A stretch of DNA of 64,000 nt, from the NCBI RefSeq assembly GCF_029910215.1, contig NZ_CP110396.1:186001-250000 (forward strand), written 5' to 3'. Every line of letters starts with the position of its first letter. The first letter of the stretch is position 1. Position numbers and translations under genes: made by a program. Below are positions 27,462 to 36,275 of this stretch, piece after piece. Under the pieces are notes generated by a model. It had not been told where the DNA came from, made no database searches, and was given only the letters and a program-made list of their open reading frames with translations. This stretch comes from Paraburkholderia sp. D15. GTDB taxonomy: Bacteria > Pseudomonadota > Gammaproteobacteria > Burkholderiales > Burkholderiaceae.

Positions 27462-28370
27462 ATGCGTTCACTGCTCCCTTCCGCCCTCGTCGCGCTCTGC
27501 GTCGCCGCGCAGGATTCCGCCTGCGCGAGCACCGTGCTCAGCCGCAGCTTCCATTCGGACGCGCTCGGCCGCGACTGGCACTACACGATCTATCTGCCCA
27601 CCGGCTATCGTCACGACGCCGCGCGCATGCCCGTGCTGTATCTCCTGCACGGCAATAACGGCGACGCCAACGACTGGCTCACGCAAGGCCATCTGCAGGC
27701 CGCCGCCGACACGCTGATCGACCGCAAGGACATGCCGCCGGTCGCGATCGTGATGCCGCAAGGCGGCACCGGCTGGTACGTCGATCGCAAGGAAAAGATG
27801 GAGACCGCGTTCTTCGACGATCTGCTGCCGGAGATCGAAGCGCGCTACGCGGTATCGACGCAGCGCGGCGGACGCATGATCGGCGGCGTGTCGATGGGCG
27901 GCTTCGGCGCGTTGCGCTACGCGCTCACGCAGCCGGAGCGCTTTTGCGGCGCGCTGCTGCTGAGCCCGGCGATCTATGCGAACGAGCCGCCGCGCGCGTC
28001 GGCGGCGCGGCGCGTCGGCGTGTTCGGCGAGCGCGAGTTCGATCCGCGCGTGTGGCGCGAGCTGAACTATCCGGCGCAATGGGAGCGCTACATGAGCAAG
28101 CCGTATCGCCTGCCGATGTTCATCGCCGCCGGCGACGACGACCTCGCGATCCAGGCCGACGCGTCGTCGCTTTACACGCATCTGCGGCTGGCGGGCAACC
28201 CCGCCGCGCTGCGGGTGATCGACGGCGGCCATACATGGGACGTGTGGAGCGCGCTGCTGCCGGCCGCGCTCAAGTACACGCTCGGCTGCGCGAAGCCGTC
28301 GACGCAAACGCAAACGCAGACGCAAACGCAAACCCAGGCGCAGGACCATCCGTCGAACGGACGGCCTTGA
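27462..28370 (+). CDS. secreted esterase of the esterase D/PHB depolymerase-like family
   Basis: A 302-aa alpha/beta hydrolase with a signal peptide (about 1-23, ACAST). The nucleophile elbow GVSMGG carries the catalytic Ser (about 146). The acid is probably in AAGDDDLAIQ (about 226) and the His in DGGHTWD (about 256). An oxyanion region PVLYLLHGNNGD is near 52-63. It belongs to the PF00756-type esterases (S-formylglutathione hydrolase, antigen 85, Fes). The C-terminal 15-20 residues are a TQ repeat (TQTQTQTQ) encoded by a hexamer DNA repeat. It probably forms an operon with the OpgC-like gene. Confidence 0.85.
   Translation: MRSLLPSALVALCVAAQDSACASTVLSRSFHSDALGRDWHYTIYLPTGYRHDAARMPVLYLLHGNNGDANDWLTQGHLQAAADTLIDRKDMPPVAIVMPQGGTGWYVDRKEKMETAFFDDLLPEIEARYAVSTQRGGRMIGGVSMGGFGALRYALTQPERFCGALLLSPAIYANEPPRASAARRVGVFGEREFDPRVWRELNYPAQWERYMSKPYRLPMFIAAGDDDLAIQADASSLYTHLRLAGNPAALRVIDGGHTWDVWSALLPAALKYTLGCAKPSTQTQTQTQTQTQAQDHPSNGRP
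28301..28343 (+). repeat. ACGCAA-type hexamer repeat within the esterase gene
   Basis: About seven copies of a 6-bp unit (ACGCAA with ACGCAG and ACCCAG variants) coding for Thr-Gln pairs near the C-terminus. In frame, so changes alter tail length only. Confidence 0.85.
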
Positions 28371-28382
28371 AGGCCGGCGCGC

Positions 28383-29507
28383 TTACTCCACCAGATCGGT
28401 CCACAACACCATCAGCACGGTCATCAAGGCCGGGCCGATGAAGATGCCCAGCAAGCCGAACGTCTCCGCGCCGCCGAGAATGCCGAACAGCACGAGCAGG
28501 AACGGCAGGCGCGTCGAGTTGCCGATCAGCACCGGCCGCACGAAGTGCTCGGCGACGAACACCACCACCGAGCCGAACACGGCCAGCCCGATCGCCCCCG
28601 CCACCGCGCCTTGCGACAGCAGCCACAAGGCCGCGAGACCGAAGGTGAGCGGCGCGCAGAACGGCAGCATCGCGGCGACCGCGGTGATCGCCGCCAGCAA
28701 CGCGACGTGCGGCAGCCCCGTCACCGCGTACGCGACGCCCAGCAGCGCGCCCTCGCCCAGTCCCACCACGACGAGCCCCGACACCGTGCCGCGCACCGCC
28801 GTGGCCATGCGCTGCAGCAGTTGCGCGCCGTCTTCGCCGAAACCGCGCCGCATGCCGGTGGCCAGCGACGCCGACAGACGCGGCCCCGCCTGAAAGATCA
28901 CGAACAGCGTCACCAGCATGAAGGCGAACACCATCACCGCATGCGCGGCGCGGGCGCCGAAATGGCGGCCGAGCGTCATCACGGTGGCGCTGTGCAGCCC
29001 TTTCATGGCCGCCGAGTCGCGCAGCGGCTGCGCGAGGTTGGCCTGCCACCAGGCCGTGATCTGCTGCACGCCGAACGGCAGACGCTGGATGAAGTCCGGC
29101 ATCGCGATGCCGTTTTCCTGCACGGTCCTGAACCACTCGGTCATGTCATGCGCCTCGTGCAGCGCCTGCGCGATGCCGATGCCGACCGGCAGCACCACCA
29201 GCAGCGCGATCGCGAGCGTCAGCACGGCGGCGATCAAGGTGGTGCGGCCCGTGAACCAGCGCTGACCTTCGATCTTGCGCAGCAGGGGCCACAGCGCGAT
29301 GGCCAGCACGCCCGCCCACGCGACCACCGCGATGAAGTCGCGCACCACCCACAACGCCAGCAGCACCAGCCCGATATACAGCGCGAACGAGGCGGCCTTC
29401 TGTTTTTTGGAGCGGAACGGCGAGGTTGGCGAGGTTGGCGAGGTTGGCGCGGTGGGTTGCGAGGCGGGCGAGGCGGCGGGCGGTGGAACGGGCGGGCGTG
29501 AATTCAT
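28383..29507 (-). CDS. AI-2E family permease
   Basis: A 374-aa membrane protein of the AI-2E transporter (PerM/YdiK/TqsA) family. After a Pro/Ser/Thr-rich N-terminus with three TSP repeats come about eight membrane segments and the family signature near the C-terminus (LLVLFGILGGAETFGLLGIFIGPALMTVLMVLW). Members export small molecules or act as Na+/H+ antiporters. The start at 29507 has a poor ribosome binding site. An ATG at 29558 with GGAGA ten bases upstream would add 17 residues. Confidence 0.85.
   Translation of the reverse strand: MNSRPPVPPPAASPASQPTAPTSPTSPTSPFRSKKQKAASFALYIGLVLLALWVVRDFIAVVAWAGVLAIALWPLLRKIEGQRWFTGRTTLIAAVLTLAIALLVVLPVGIGIAQALHEAHDMTEWFRTVQENGIAMPDFIQRLPFGVQQITAWWQANLAQPLRDSAAMKGLHSATVMTLGRHFGARAAHAVMVFAFMLVTLFVIFQAGPRLSASLATGMRRGFGEDGAQLLQRMATAVRGTVSGLVVVGLGEGALLGVAYAVTGLPHVALLAAITAVAAMLPFCAPLTFGLAALWLLSQGAVAGAIGLAVFGSVVVFVAEHFVRPVLIGNSTRLPFLLVLFGILGGAETFGLLGIFIGPALMTVLMVLWTDLVE
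29419..29445 (-). repeat. 9-bp tandem repeat coding for TSP
   Basis: Three perfect copies of GGCGAGGTT (plus-strand reading) in the N-terminal coding part of the permease gene, with a diverged fourth. In frame. Confidence 0.85.
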
Positions 29508-29954
29508 GAATGAGCGCTTTGAAATGGGATTGTGTCGATACGTGTAAAAGTCCGGCATCGGACGAGATTCTCCGCAATGCGCGTTCCTTGCACGTTCGGA
29601 GTTGTTCGATGGCGTTCGAGATCGTTCGATGTAAGCGAGCCGACCGGAAAAAACCAGAACCGTTACACTGCCTTTCCACGGTCGCTCGCCAGATAGATGA
29701 CATCTTAAAGGAAGCGCTGTCGGCCTTGCCGCGCACTTCGGGGCGCTCCCGTCGTCGCGCTGCGTACAACACTGCGTTGCAAAAATCAGCCTTATCTCTA
29801 AATTGTCGTCATATGACCCGCAAAACGCCGTCATTTCGGGCAAGCGCGGAAGTCAAATATCATTGTTGCTAATTCGAGAACAGTGTTTCAACTCGCGCAC
29901 AATGGCTATCCGGCGCGCACAGGGCTAAATTCGGCACACCACAATACGGAGCCG
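29508..29954. other. intergenic gap between divergent genes
   Basis: A 447-bp region with lower GC near 29790-29890. A perfect decamer palindrome GTCATATGAC lies at 29808-29817, 138 bases before the DUF3331 start. No RNA gene, terminator or convincing small gene seen. Confidence 0.35.
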
Positions 29955-30245
29955 ATGATGATGACCTTAGAGTCCATCCCCCTTGACGGTACCAATGGCG
30001 TGCGCATCGAAATTCTCGAACGCTCCGACACGACGCTGGTGATCCGCTGGGTCGAACCGGGGCGATGTCATTATGGCGAGCAGCGCTGGCGCCGCCGCTC
30101 GGCGCACACCTCGGGCACGTGCGCGGTGTCGCGCCGCAAGATCCGTCGCGGCGACGCGGTGTTCAAGCCGGCCGAACGCCCGGCTCCCGCCAATGCCTCC
30201 GCGATGATCTGCGCCGAACTGCTGGGCGATTTCGCCGAAGCCTGA
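29955..30245 (+). CDS. DUF3331 protein
   Basis: A 96-aa protein of a small family known from Burkholderia and relatives. Family hallmarks: VRIEILERSDTTLVIRWVEPGRCHYGEQRWR (about 16-46), then GTCAVSRRKIRRGDAVFKP with the paired Cys/basic pattern, and PANASAMI. The two Cys and the basic stretch suggest nucleic-acid or metal binding, but no function is established. Three ATGs in a row (29955, 29958, 29961) follow ACGGAG; the first is taken. Confidence 0.8.
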   Translation: MMMTLESIPLDGTNGVRIEILERSDTTLVIRWVEPGRCHYGEQRWRRRSAHTSGTCAVSRRKIRRGDAVFKPAERPAPANASAMICAELLGDFAEA

Positions 30246-30530
30246 GCGGAACGCGCGACGTCCCGCCGTCTCGACGTCTCGACACTCGATCCGCCCGTTC
30301 GCGCCGTTCGGCGCCGGGGCAGCGTACAAGCACGCGAACTGCCCCGCCGCCCCCGGCCCGCTTTGCTTCCCCCTTTGCCTCACCCCTCCCCGATTGCGGC
30401 CCTCCGGCCGCTGCGCTAAGGTGCAGGAGATTGCGCCACGTCACCGCGCCGGCTATCCGCGCGGCTAAAGTGACCGGTGCATTTCCACCCACCGCGCCGC
30501 GCCACCCGCGGCGCCGTCAGAGGGCACACC

Positions 30531-33158
30531 ATGGCAGAAGACACGCCGGACACCACCCGCACGGCATCCCCTTCCCCGGTCCCACCCGCCGCACGCGCCG
30601 CCGTGCAACCCGCCGCGAAACCCGCCGTGCAACCATTCGCACCGCAACAATTCTCCACCGACGTCCTGCTGGAGAAATACGCGAAGGGCGACGAGCAATC
30701 GGCCGATGACGTCTTCCGCCGCGTCGCGCGCGGCGTCGCCCAGGCCGAGCCGGAAGCCCTGCGCGAGTCCGTGGAGGCGCTGTTCGTCGACAATCTGCGG
30801 CACGGCGCGCTCGGCGCCGGGCGCATCATGAGCGCGGCCGGCACCGGCATCGCCGCCACCCTGATCAACTGTTTCGTGCAGCCGGTCGGCGACGCGATCA
30901 AGGACGTCGACGAGCAAGGGCTGCCCGGCATCTACGTCGCGTTGCTGCAGGCGGCCGAAACCATGCGCCGCGGCGGCGGCGTCGGCTACAACTTCTCGGC
31001 GATCCGTCCGAAGGGCGCGCGGGTGCGCACCACCAGTTCGTCCGCGTCCGGCCCGTGCAGCTACATGGACGTGTTCGATGCGTCGTGCCGCACCGTCGAA
31101 AGCGCGGGTTCGCGGCGCGGCGCGCAGATGGCCGTGCTCGACTGCGATCACCCCGACCTGCTCGAATTCATCGAGGCCAAGCATTCGAAGGGGCGCTGGA
31201 ACAACTTCAACGTGTCCGTCGGCGTCACCGACGCGTTCATGCGCGCGGTCGAGGCCGACGAGACATGGCAGCTCGTGCACCGCGCCGAACCCTCGCCGGC
31301 GCTGCGCGCGGCCGGCGACGTACGGCAGCGCGACGACGGCCTGTGGGTCTACGGCGAACGCCCGGCGCGCGCGATCTGGGAGCGCATCATGCGCTCCACC
31401 TACGACGTCGCGGAACCCGGCATCGTGTTCATCTCGCGGATGAACGAGGACAACAACCTGCGTGCCGTCGAAACCATCCGCGCGACCAATCCGTGCGGCG
31501 AGCAGCCGCTGCCCGCCTACGGCTGCTGCAATCTCGGTCCGCTGAACCTGACGCGCTTCGTGACCGATCCCTTCGCGCAGCGCGAAGGCCGCCAGCCGTC
31601 GTTCGATTTCGACGCCCTCGCGCGGCGCACCCGCACCCAGGTACGCTTTCTCGACGACGTGCTCGACGTCACGCTGTGGCCGCTGCCGGAGCAATACGAC
31701 GAATCGCGCGCGAAACGGCGCATCGGCGTCGGCTTCACCGGTCTCGGCGATACGCTCGTGATGCTCGGGCTGCGCTACAACTCGCCGGAAGGCCGCGACT
31801 TCGCGGTACGGATCGCGCGGCTGATGCGCGACGAAGCGTATCGCGCGTCGGTGGAACTCGCACGCGAGCGCGGCGCGTTTGCGCTGTTCGACGCGACCCG
31901 CTATCTGGAAGCAGGCACCTTCGCATCGCGCCTGCCCGAGGACATCCAGGCCGCAATCCGCCGCGACGGCATCCGCAACAGCCATCTGCTGTCGATCGCG
32001 CCGACCGGCACGGTCAGCCTCGCGTTCGCGGACAACGCGTCGAACGGCATCGAGCCCGCGTTTTCGTGGACCTATAACCGCATGAAGGTGATGGCCGACG
32101 GCAGCCGCGAATCGTTCGACGTCGAGGACTACGCGTACCGTCTGTATCGCGAACTCGGCGGCGACACCGGCAAGCTGCCGGATTACTTCGTCAGCGCGCT
32201 GGAGATGTCGGCGCGCGACCACCTCGACATGATGGCCGCCGTGCAGCCGTACGTGGATACGTCGATCTCGAAGACGGTGAACGTGCCCGCCGACTATCCG
32301 TTCGAAGCGTTCGAAAGCCTCTACTTCGATGCGTGGAAAAACGGCCTCAAGGGTCTCGCGACCTACCGCCCGAACGAGACGCTCGGCGCGGTGCTCAGCG
32401 TGAGCCCGGCGCCGCGGGACGACGACACGCTCGCCGACAACGATCAGGACCCGCTGCGGATCGCGATCGACCATCGGCCGAAAGGCGAATTGCCGGCGAT
32501 CATCGAGAAAGTCGAATATCTGACGCAGGCGGGCAAGAAATCGCTGTACGTGGCGGTGTCGTTCATCGAGGTCACCGGGCGGCTCGGCGGCGAGGAAGTC
32601 ACGATCGAACGGCCGATCGAGTTCTTCATTCCGACCGGTCAGCGCGACGAATCGCAGCAATGGATCACGGCGACCATGCGCTCATTGTCGCTGGCCGCGC
32701 GCGGCGGCTTCGTCGCGCGCAATCTGCAGGACATGCGCAAGGTGTCGTGGGATCGCGGCCAGGTGCGGCTTGGCGAGGTGCAGCGGCTCGACGGTCACCG
32801 CACGCCGCGCTGGCACGATTCGGAGGTCGCCGCGCTCGCCTTCGCGATCCAGCAGATCCTGCACCGGCGCGGCTTTCTGGACGCCGAGGGCGATCAGGTG
32901 CCGTCACGCATGCTGGCGCGTCTGCCGCGCGGACAGGTCAATGCGGAGTCGGCGCTGTCGGCTGATTTCGGCATTCGCCCTAACCCGGACGATGTCGACG
33001 CCACTCACACGAACGCCGCGCTGACGCAATCCGCCGGCGTGCTCGGCCTGCATACGATGCTCGGCCGCAAATGCGGATCGTGCGGCGCGAACGCGGTGAT
33101 TCGCAAGGACGGCTGCGATTTCTGCACCGCGTGCGGCGAGGTGGGGGCGTGCGGGTGA
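30531..33158 (+). CDS. nrdJ: adenosylcobalamin-dependent (class II) ribonucleotide reductase
   Basis: An 875-aa enzyme that makes deoxyribonucleotides with a B12-generated radical, independent of oxygen. The catalytic triad is in NPCGEQ: N320, C322 and E324. The redox cysteines are C114 (LINCF) and C332/C333 (YGCCNLG). Other motifs: MRRGGGVGYNFS, NEDNNLRAVETI, SIAPTGTVSLAF, and a Cys-rich C-terminus (CGSCG...CDFCTACG) that may bind zinc and recycle the active-site disulfide. The N-terminal 40 residues are Pro/Ala-rich and variable. The upstream 285 bases show no B12-box riboswitch. A short hairpin (GGGGCAG/CTGCCCC, 30317-30346) has no T run. Confidence 0.94.
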   Translation: MAEDTPDTTRTASPSPVPPAARAAVQPAAKPAVQPFAPQQFSTDVLLEKYAKGDEQSADDVFRRVARGVAQAEPEALRESVEALFVDNLRHGALGAGRIMSAAGTGIAATLINCFVQPVGDAIKDVDEQGLPGIYVALLQAAETMRRGGGVGYNFSAIRPKGARVRTTSSSASGPCSYMDVFDASCRTVESAGSRRGAQMAVLDCDHPDLLEFIEAKHSKGRWNNFNVSVGVTDAFMRAVEADETWQLVHRAEPSPALRAAGDVRQRDDGLWVYGERPARAIWERIMRSTYDVAEPGIVFISRMNEDNNLRAVETIRATNPCGEQPLPAYGCCNLGPLNLTRFVTDPFAQREGRQPSFDFDALARRTRTQVRFLDDVLDVTLWPLPEQYDESRAKRRIGVGFTGLGDTLVMLGLRYNSPEGRDFAVRIARLMRDEAYRASVELARERGAFALFDATRYLEAGTFASRLPEDIQAAIRRDGIRNSHLLSIAPTGTVSLAFADNASNGIEPAFSWTYNRMKVMADGSRESFDVEDYAYRLYRELGGDTGKLPDYFVSALEMSARDHLDMMAAVQPYVDTSISKTVNVPADYPFEAFESLYFDAWKNGLKGLATYRPNETLGAVLSVSPAPRDDDTLADNDQDPLRIAIDHRPKGELPAIIEKVEYLTQAGKKSLYVAVSFIEVTGRLGGEEVTIERPIEFFIPTGQRDESQQWITATMRSLSLAARGGFVARNLQDMRKVSWDRGQVRLGEVQRLDGHRTPRWHDSEVAALAFAIQQILHRRGFLDAEGDQVPSRMLARLPRGQVNAESALSADFGIRPNPDDVDATHTNAALTQSAGVLGLHTMLGRKCGSCGANAVIRKDGCDFCTACGEVGACG

Positions 33159-33171
33159 CGGGTGCGGGTCG

Positions 33172-35058
33172 TTACAGCAACGGGCACGCGGTCACCTGCG
33201 TGCCCCGCTCGACACACCAACGCTCGTAGTCGCGCAGATAATCGCGCTCGGCTTCGTCGAGCAGATCGAGGTCGATCAGATCCCAGTCGTAGCCGACCGC
33301 GACGATATTCTCGAACCTCACCTTATCCGCCTCGGTCTCACTGGGGTGAATGATCACGATGTTCTCGATCCGCACGCCGCCCTTGCCCGGCAGATAAATG
33401 CCCGGTTCGACCGACACCACCGCGCCAGGCACGAGACCGTACGCCGCGCCCGGCGCAAAGCGCACCCCGCCTTCATGCACGTGGATGCCGACGCCGTGCC
33501 CCGTGCCGTGACCGAAGTCGTAGTCATGCTGGCGGCAGACCTCGCGCACGGTTGCATCGACATCCGCGCCGGTGGCGTCGGCGGGAAACGGCGTGACCAG
33601 ACCCTTGATGCAGGCCTTCAACGCGACCGTGTAGATCCGCTTCTGCCACGGCTGCGCGTGCGTCGACGGATCGGTTCTGCGCAGCACGACGCGCGTGCAA
33701 TCGGTCGCGAAACCGCTGTCGTAGTAGGCGCCGCTGTCGAGCAGCACCAGTTCGCCTTCCTGCAATTCGACCTCGTCGCTGGCCGCCGTGTAATGCGCGG
33801 ACGCGCTGTTCGCGCCGTTCGCCGCGATCGACGTGAAGCTCAAGCCGACGGCGCCGCGTGCGCCGTACGCATCGTTGATCGCGCGGGCCAGGTCGTATTC
33901 GGTGGGACGTTTGCCGGCGTCGCCGGATTTGGTCCAGCGCATGGTTTCGGCGATCGCCGCCGAGCTGCGCGCGAACGCGTCGCGGAACTGATCGAGCACT
34001 TCCGGCGTCTTGGCGGCCCGCATCGATTCGACCGGACTGAAGTCGGTGTGAACCGCCGCGGGCCACACGCGGCGCACCGCATCGGGCAGCGCGCAATTCA
34101 CCGCGTCGGCGCTATAGCACACGTGTCGAACGTCGAATGCACCCAGCGCGCGCGCGAGTTCGTCCATGTCGCGGCGAATCACCTGCAACGACGCAACCGA
34201 AGGCAATGCGACCGGACACGTATCGCAGCCTTCCGGCAGAAACAGCACGACCTGCTCGCCGATCACGAACAGAAAACCCAGATGCGACGACGCCTGCGGG
34301 ATATGATAGCCGCGGCTGTTCAGCAGATAGCTGAGGTCGTCGGAGACGCAGGTCAGGAAACAGACCGGTTGCTCCGCATGGTTCGGTCGATAAGTTTGAT
34401 CCGTTTGATCGGTTTGCCCGAGATACGCGTGAATGTGCTGATTGAGCGTCGCGATGTTGTGCGCGACGCTCGCCCCGGTCACCGACTCCGGCAATTCGAA
34501 GATCGGCCGGTCCACGTTCCAGCCAGGCAGATCGATCGCGCGATCCACTTCGCGACCCGCCAGACTGGTCCACGAAAAATTCGCCGCCGATGTCGCCTCG
34601 ACCATGCCTTCACGCTGCGCGACGTTCATCCGCAACGCGTCGTAGCCTACGTTCCTGATCCGCGCAGCGTGCGCGACCAGCCACCCCGCGATCGCCTTCC
34701 ACATCGACGCGCCCAAACCCAGCTTTTCGACCCGCACCCGCCGCGGATCGCACTGCGCGTCGGCCTGCAGGTGATAGCGGCCGTCGACGAACAGCACGAA
34801 CTGCGGCACGCCGAGTTCGCGCGCGACCCGCTCCGACAGAAACACGCCGTTGCCGGTCGAGCCGTCGAAGGCGGACACGGCATAACGCGGGTCGTTACGA
34901 CGCGGCAGAAACTCGGTGACGAACTCGTCCTGCGAGGTGACCAGCAGCGCGTCCAGACCCAACTGCGACATGAGCCGCGAAAGCCCGGCATGGGTACCGG
35001 CGACGTCGGCAACGTAGGGCGCGAGGCCGGAGAAGTGGTATTTCAGTCGATCGATCAT
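33172..35058 (-). CDS. M24-family Xaa-Pro aminopeptidase
   Basis: A 628-aa metallopeptidase of the three-domain eukaryote-like aminopeptidase P type. Two creatinase-like N-terminal domains precede the pita-bread catalytic domain (about 370-600). Its metal ligands are visible: LLDSGAYYDSGFATDCTR (two Asp), HGTGHGVGIHVHEGG (His), SVEPGIYL (Glu) and VRIENIVII (Glu). It removes N-terminal residues next to proline. About 16 residues near 218-234 (TDQTDQTYRPN) are a low-complexity insertion. Its promoter region carries three AT-rich boxes, and it is divergent from an XRE-cupin regulator that may control it. Confidence 0.9.
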   Translation of the reverse strand: MIDRLKYHFSGLAPYVADVAGTHAGLSRLMSQLGLDALLVTSQDEFVTEFLPRRNDPRYAVSAFDGSTGNGVFLSERVARELGVPQFVLFVDGRYHLQADAQCDPRRVRVEKLGLGASMWKAIAGWLVAHAARIRNVGYDALRMNVAQREGMVEATSAANFSWTSLAGREVDRAIDLPGWNVDRPIFELPESVTGASVAHNIATLNQHIHAYLGQTDQTDQTYRPNHAEQPVCFLTCVSDDLSYLLNSRGYHIPQASSHLGFLFVIGEQVVLFLPEGCDTCPVALPSVASLQVIRRDMDELARALGAFDVRHVCYSADAVNCALPDAVRRVWPAAVHTDFSPVESMRAAKTPEVLDQFRDAFARSSAAIAETMRWTKSGDAGKRPTEYDLARAINDAYGARGAVGLSFTSIAANGANSASAHYTAASDEVELQEGELVLLDSGAYYDSGFATDCTRVVLRRTDPSTHAQPWQKRIYTVALKACIKGLVTPFPADATGADVDATVREVCRQHDYDFGHGTGHGVGIHVHEGGVRFAPGAAYGLVPGAVVSVEPGIYLPGKGGVRIENIVIIHPSETEADKVRFENIVAVGYDWDLIDLDLLDEAERDYLRDYERWCVERGTQVTACPLL

Positions 35059-35428
35059 CGGAATGTCTGGGTCTTGTTATCGGTCATGCGTACGCAGCGA
35101 CTGGCACTGTGCGTCGAAAGTACCGTGCGCCTAAATTTGCGTCAAGCTAAAATTTTACTCTGACTAAAATTTTGCGATGAAGTCCGGCAAAGGCAAACAT
35201 CGGGCGCGGCAAGCAACGTGACGCGCCAGCCTCGAACGCGTCGCGACTGAACAGTATTTAACCTGGCTGCCGCCGCCAGGCGGGCTTCCGGCAAATTCGG
35301 CGCGCTACAATGCCGCCTGAATTGTCGTCCGGACGGTTGGGCCTGGTGCGATTTCGCCGCACGCGAAACGCCGGCGACGGCGTGACATTGTCCGCATGTC
35401 TTGTCTATCGTCGCTTTGAAGGAGATCC
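35059..35428. other. divergent promoter region, peptidase and XRE-cupin regulator
   Basis: A 370-bp gap with a local drop in GC at 35125-35180, where the repeated boxes lie (see the operator entry). The remainder towards 35428 is GC-rich without recognisable signals other than GAAGGAG before the regulator ATG. Confidence 0.5.
35131..35173. promoter_or_regulatory. three phased CTAAAATTTT boxes, candidate operator
   Basis: CTAAATTTG at 35131, CTAAAATTTT at 35147-35156 and again at 35164-35173, spaced 16-17 bases. Each has an AAAATTTT dyad core. They lie 73-115 bases upstream of the M24 peptidase start and stand out in GC-rich DNA. Binding by the divergent XRE-cupin protein is inference. Confidence 0.5.
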
Positions 35429-36193
35429 ATGGAATCGGACATCATGCGCATCGGTCAGCGCATTCGCCGCCTGCGCCGCGAAGCCAGGATGACGCTGCTC
35501 GAGGTCGCTTCCGCGGCGAATCTGTCGATCGGCTTCATGTCCCAGGTCGAGCGCAATCTCACGGGCATTTCGATTTCGTCGCTGGTCAATGTCGCCAGGG
35601 CGCTGAACGTGCCGCTCGGCGTGCTGCTCGACCAGCCGCGCCAGGAGCAGCCGGACTCGCACGAAGGCGCGCGCCAGTCCTATTCGATCGATGAAACCCA
35701 GCAGCGCTACGAGCGGCTGTCCACCACGTTCTCCGGCAGCCTGCTCAATGCCGTGAAGGTGCAATTGCAGGAAGGCTACCGCTCAGAATGGGTCGCGCAC
35801 GGCGGCGACGAATTCGTGTACGTGCTCTCGGGCGAGGTGAGTTACGCGGTCGGCAAGAAGGAATACAGACTCTCGTCGGGCGATTCGCTGCACTTCGACG
35901 CGCAGCAGCAGCATCGCGTGACGAATCTGGGCGGCGGGGTCGCGGAGTTGATCTCGGTCGGCACGCTGCAATTGTTCGACGACGACCATTCGGTGTTCGT
36001 GTCGCTGGCGAATCAGGCGAAACCGGCGCGCTCGCGCAAGACGTCGAAGAGCGCTCCTGCTGCTTCATCCGCTACCTCATCTGCCACCTCATCTGCCACT
36101 TCAACGGCCACCTCAACGGCCGCATCACCTACCGCGGCCCTCAACCAATCCGCGACGCCTGCCCGCAAGAAAACCGCACGCGCCGCGAAATAA
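35429..36193 (+). CDS. XRE-cupin transcriptional regulator
   Basis: A 254-aa regulator. An N-terminal Cro/CI helix-turn-helix (about 6-65: IGQRIRRLRREARMTLLEVASAANLSIGFMSQVERN) is joined to a C-terminal cupin (about 112-185: WVAHGGDEFVYVLSGEVSYAVGKKEYRLSSGDSLHFDAQQQHRV). PuuR-like proteins of this type sense amines, amino acids or their metabolites. The last 65 residues form a low-complexity tail with ATSSATSSATSTATS repeats ending in KKTARAAK. GAAGGAG before the ATG fixes the start. It may regulate the divergent peptidase or the oxidoreductase operon on its other side. Confidence 0.9.
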   Translation: MESDIMRIGQRIRRLRREARMTLLEVASAANLSIGFMSQVERNLTGISISSLVNVARALNVPLGVLLDQPRQEQPDSHEGARQSYSIDETQQRYERLSTTFSGSLLNAVKVQLQEGYRSEWVAHGGDEFVYVLSGEVSYAVGKKEYRLSSGDSLHFDAQQQHRVTNLGGGVAELISVGTLQLFDDDHSVFVSLANQAKPARSRKTSKSAPAASSATSSATSSATSTATSTAASPTAALNQSATPARKKTARAAK

Positions 36194-36275
36194 GCACGCT
36201 GACGAAGCACACCCGTAAGCACATCTGGCGCGGCGATCCCATCCCCGCCAGGCTTGCGATCGCAAGCGTCCCGCC

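Noticed and set aside
30246..30530. possible cobalamin riboswitch before the class II ribonucleotide reductase
   Set aside because: I looked for a B12 box and the conserved core and found neither. The only hairpin (30317-30346) is short and lacks a T run.
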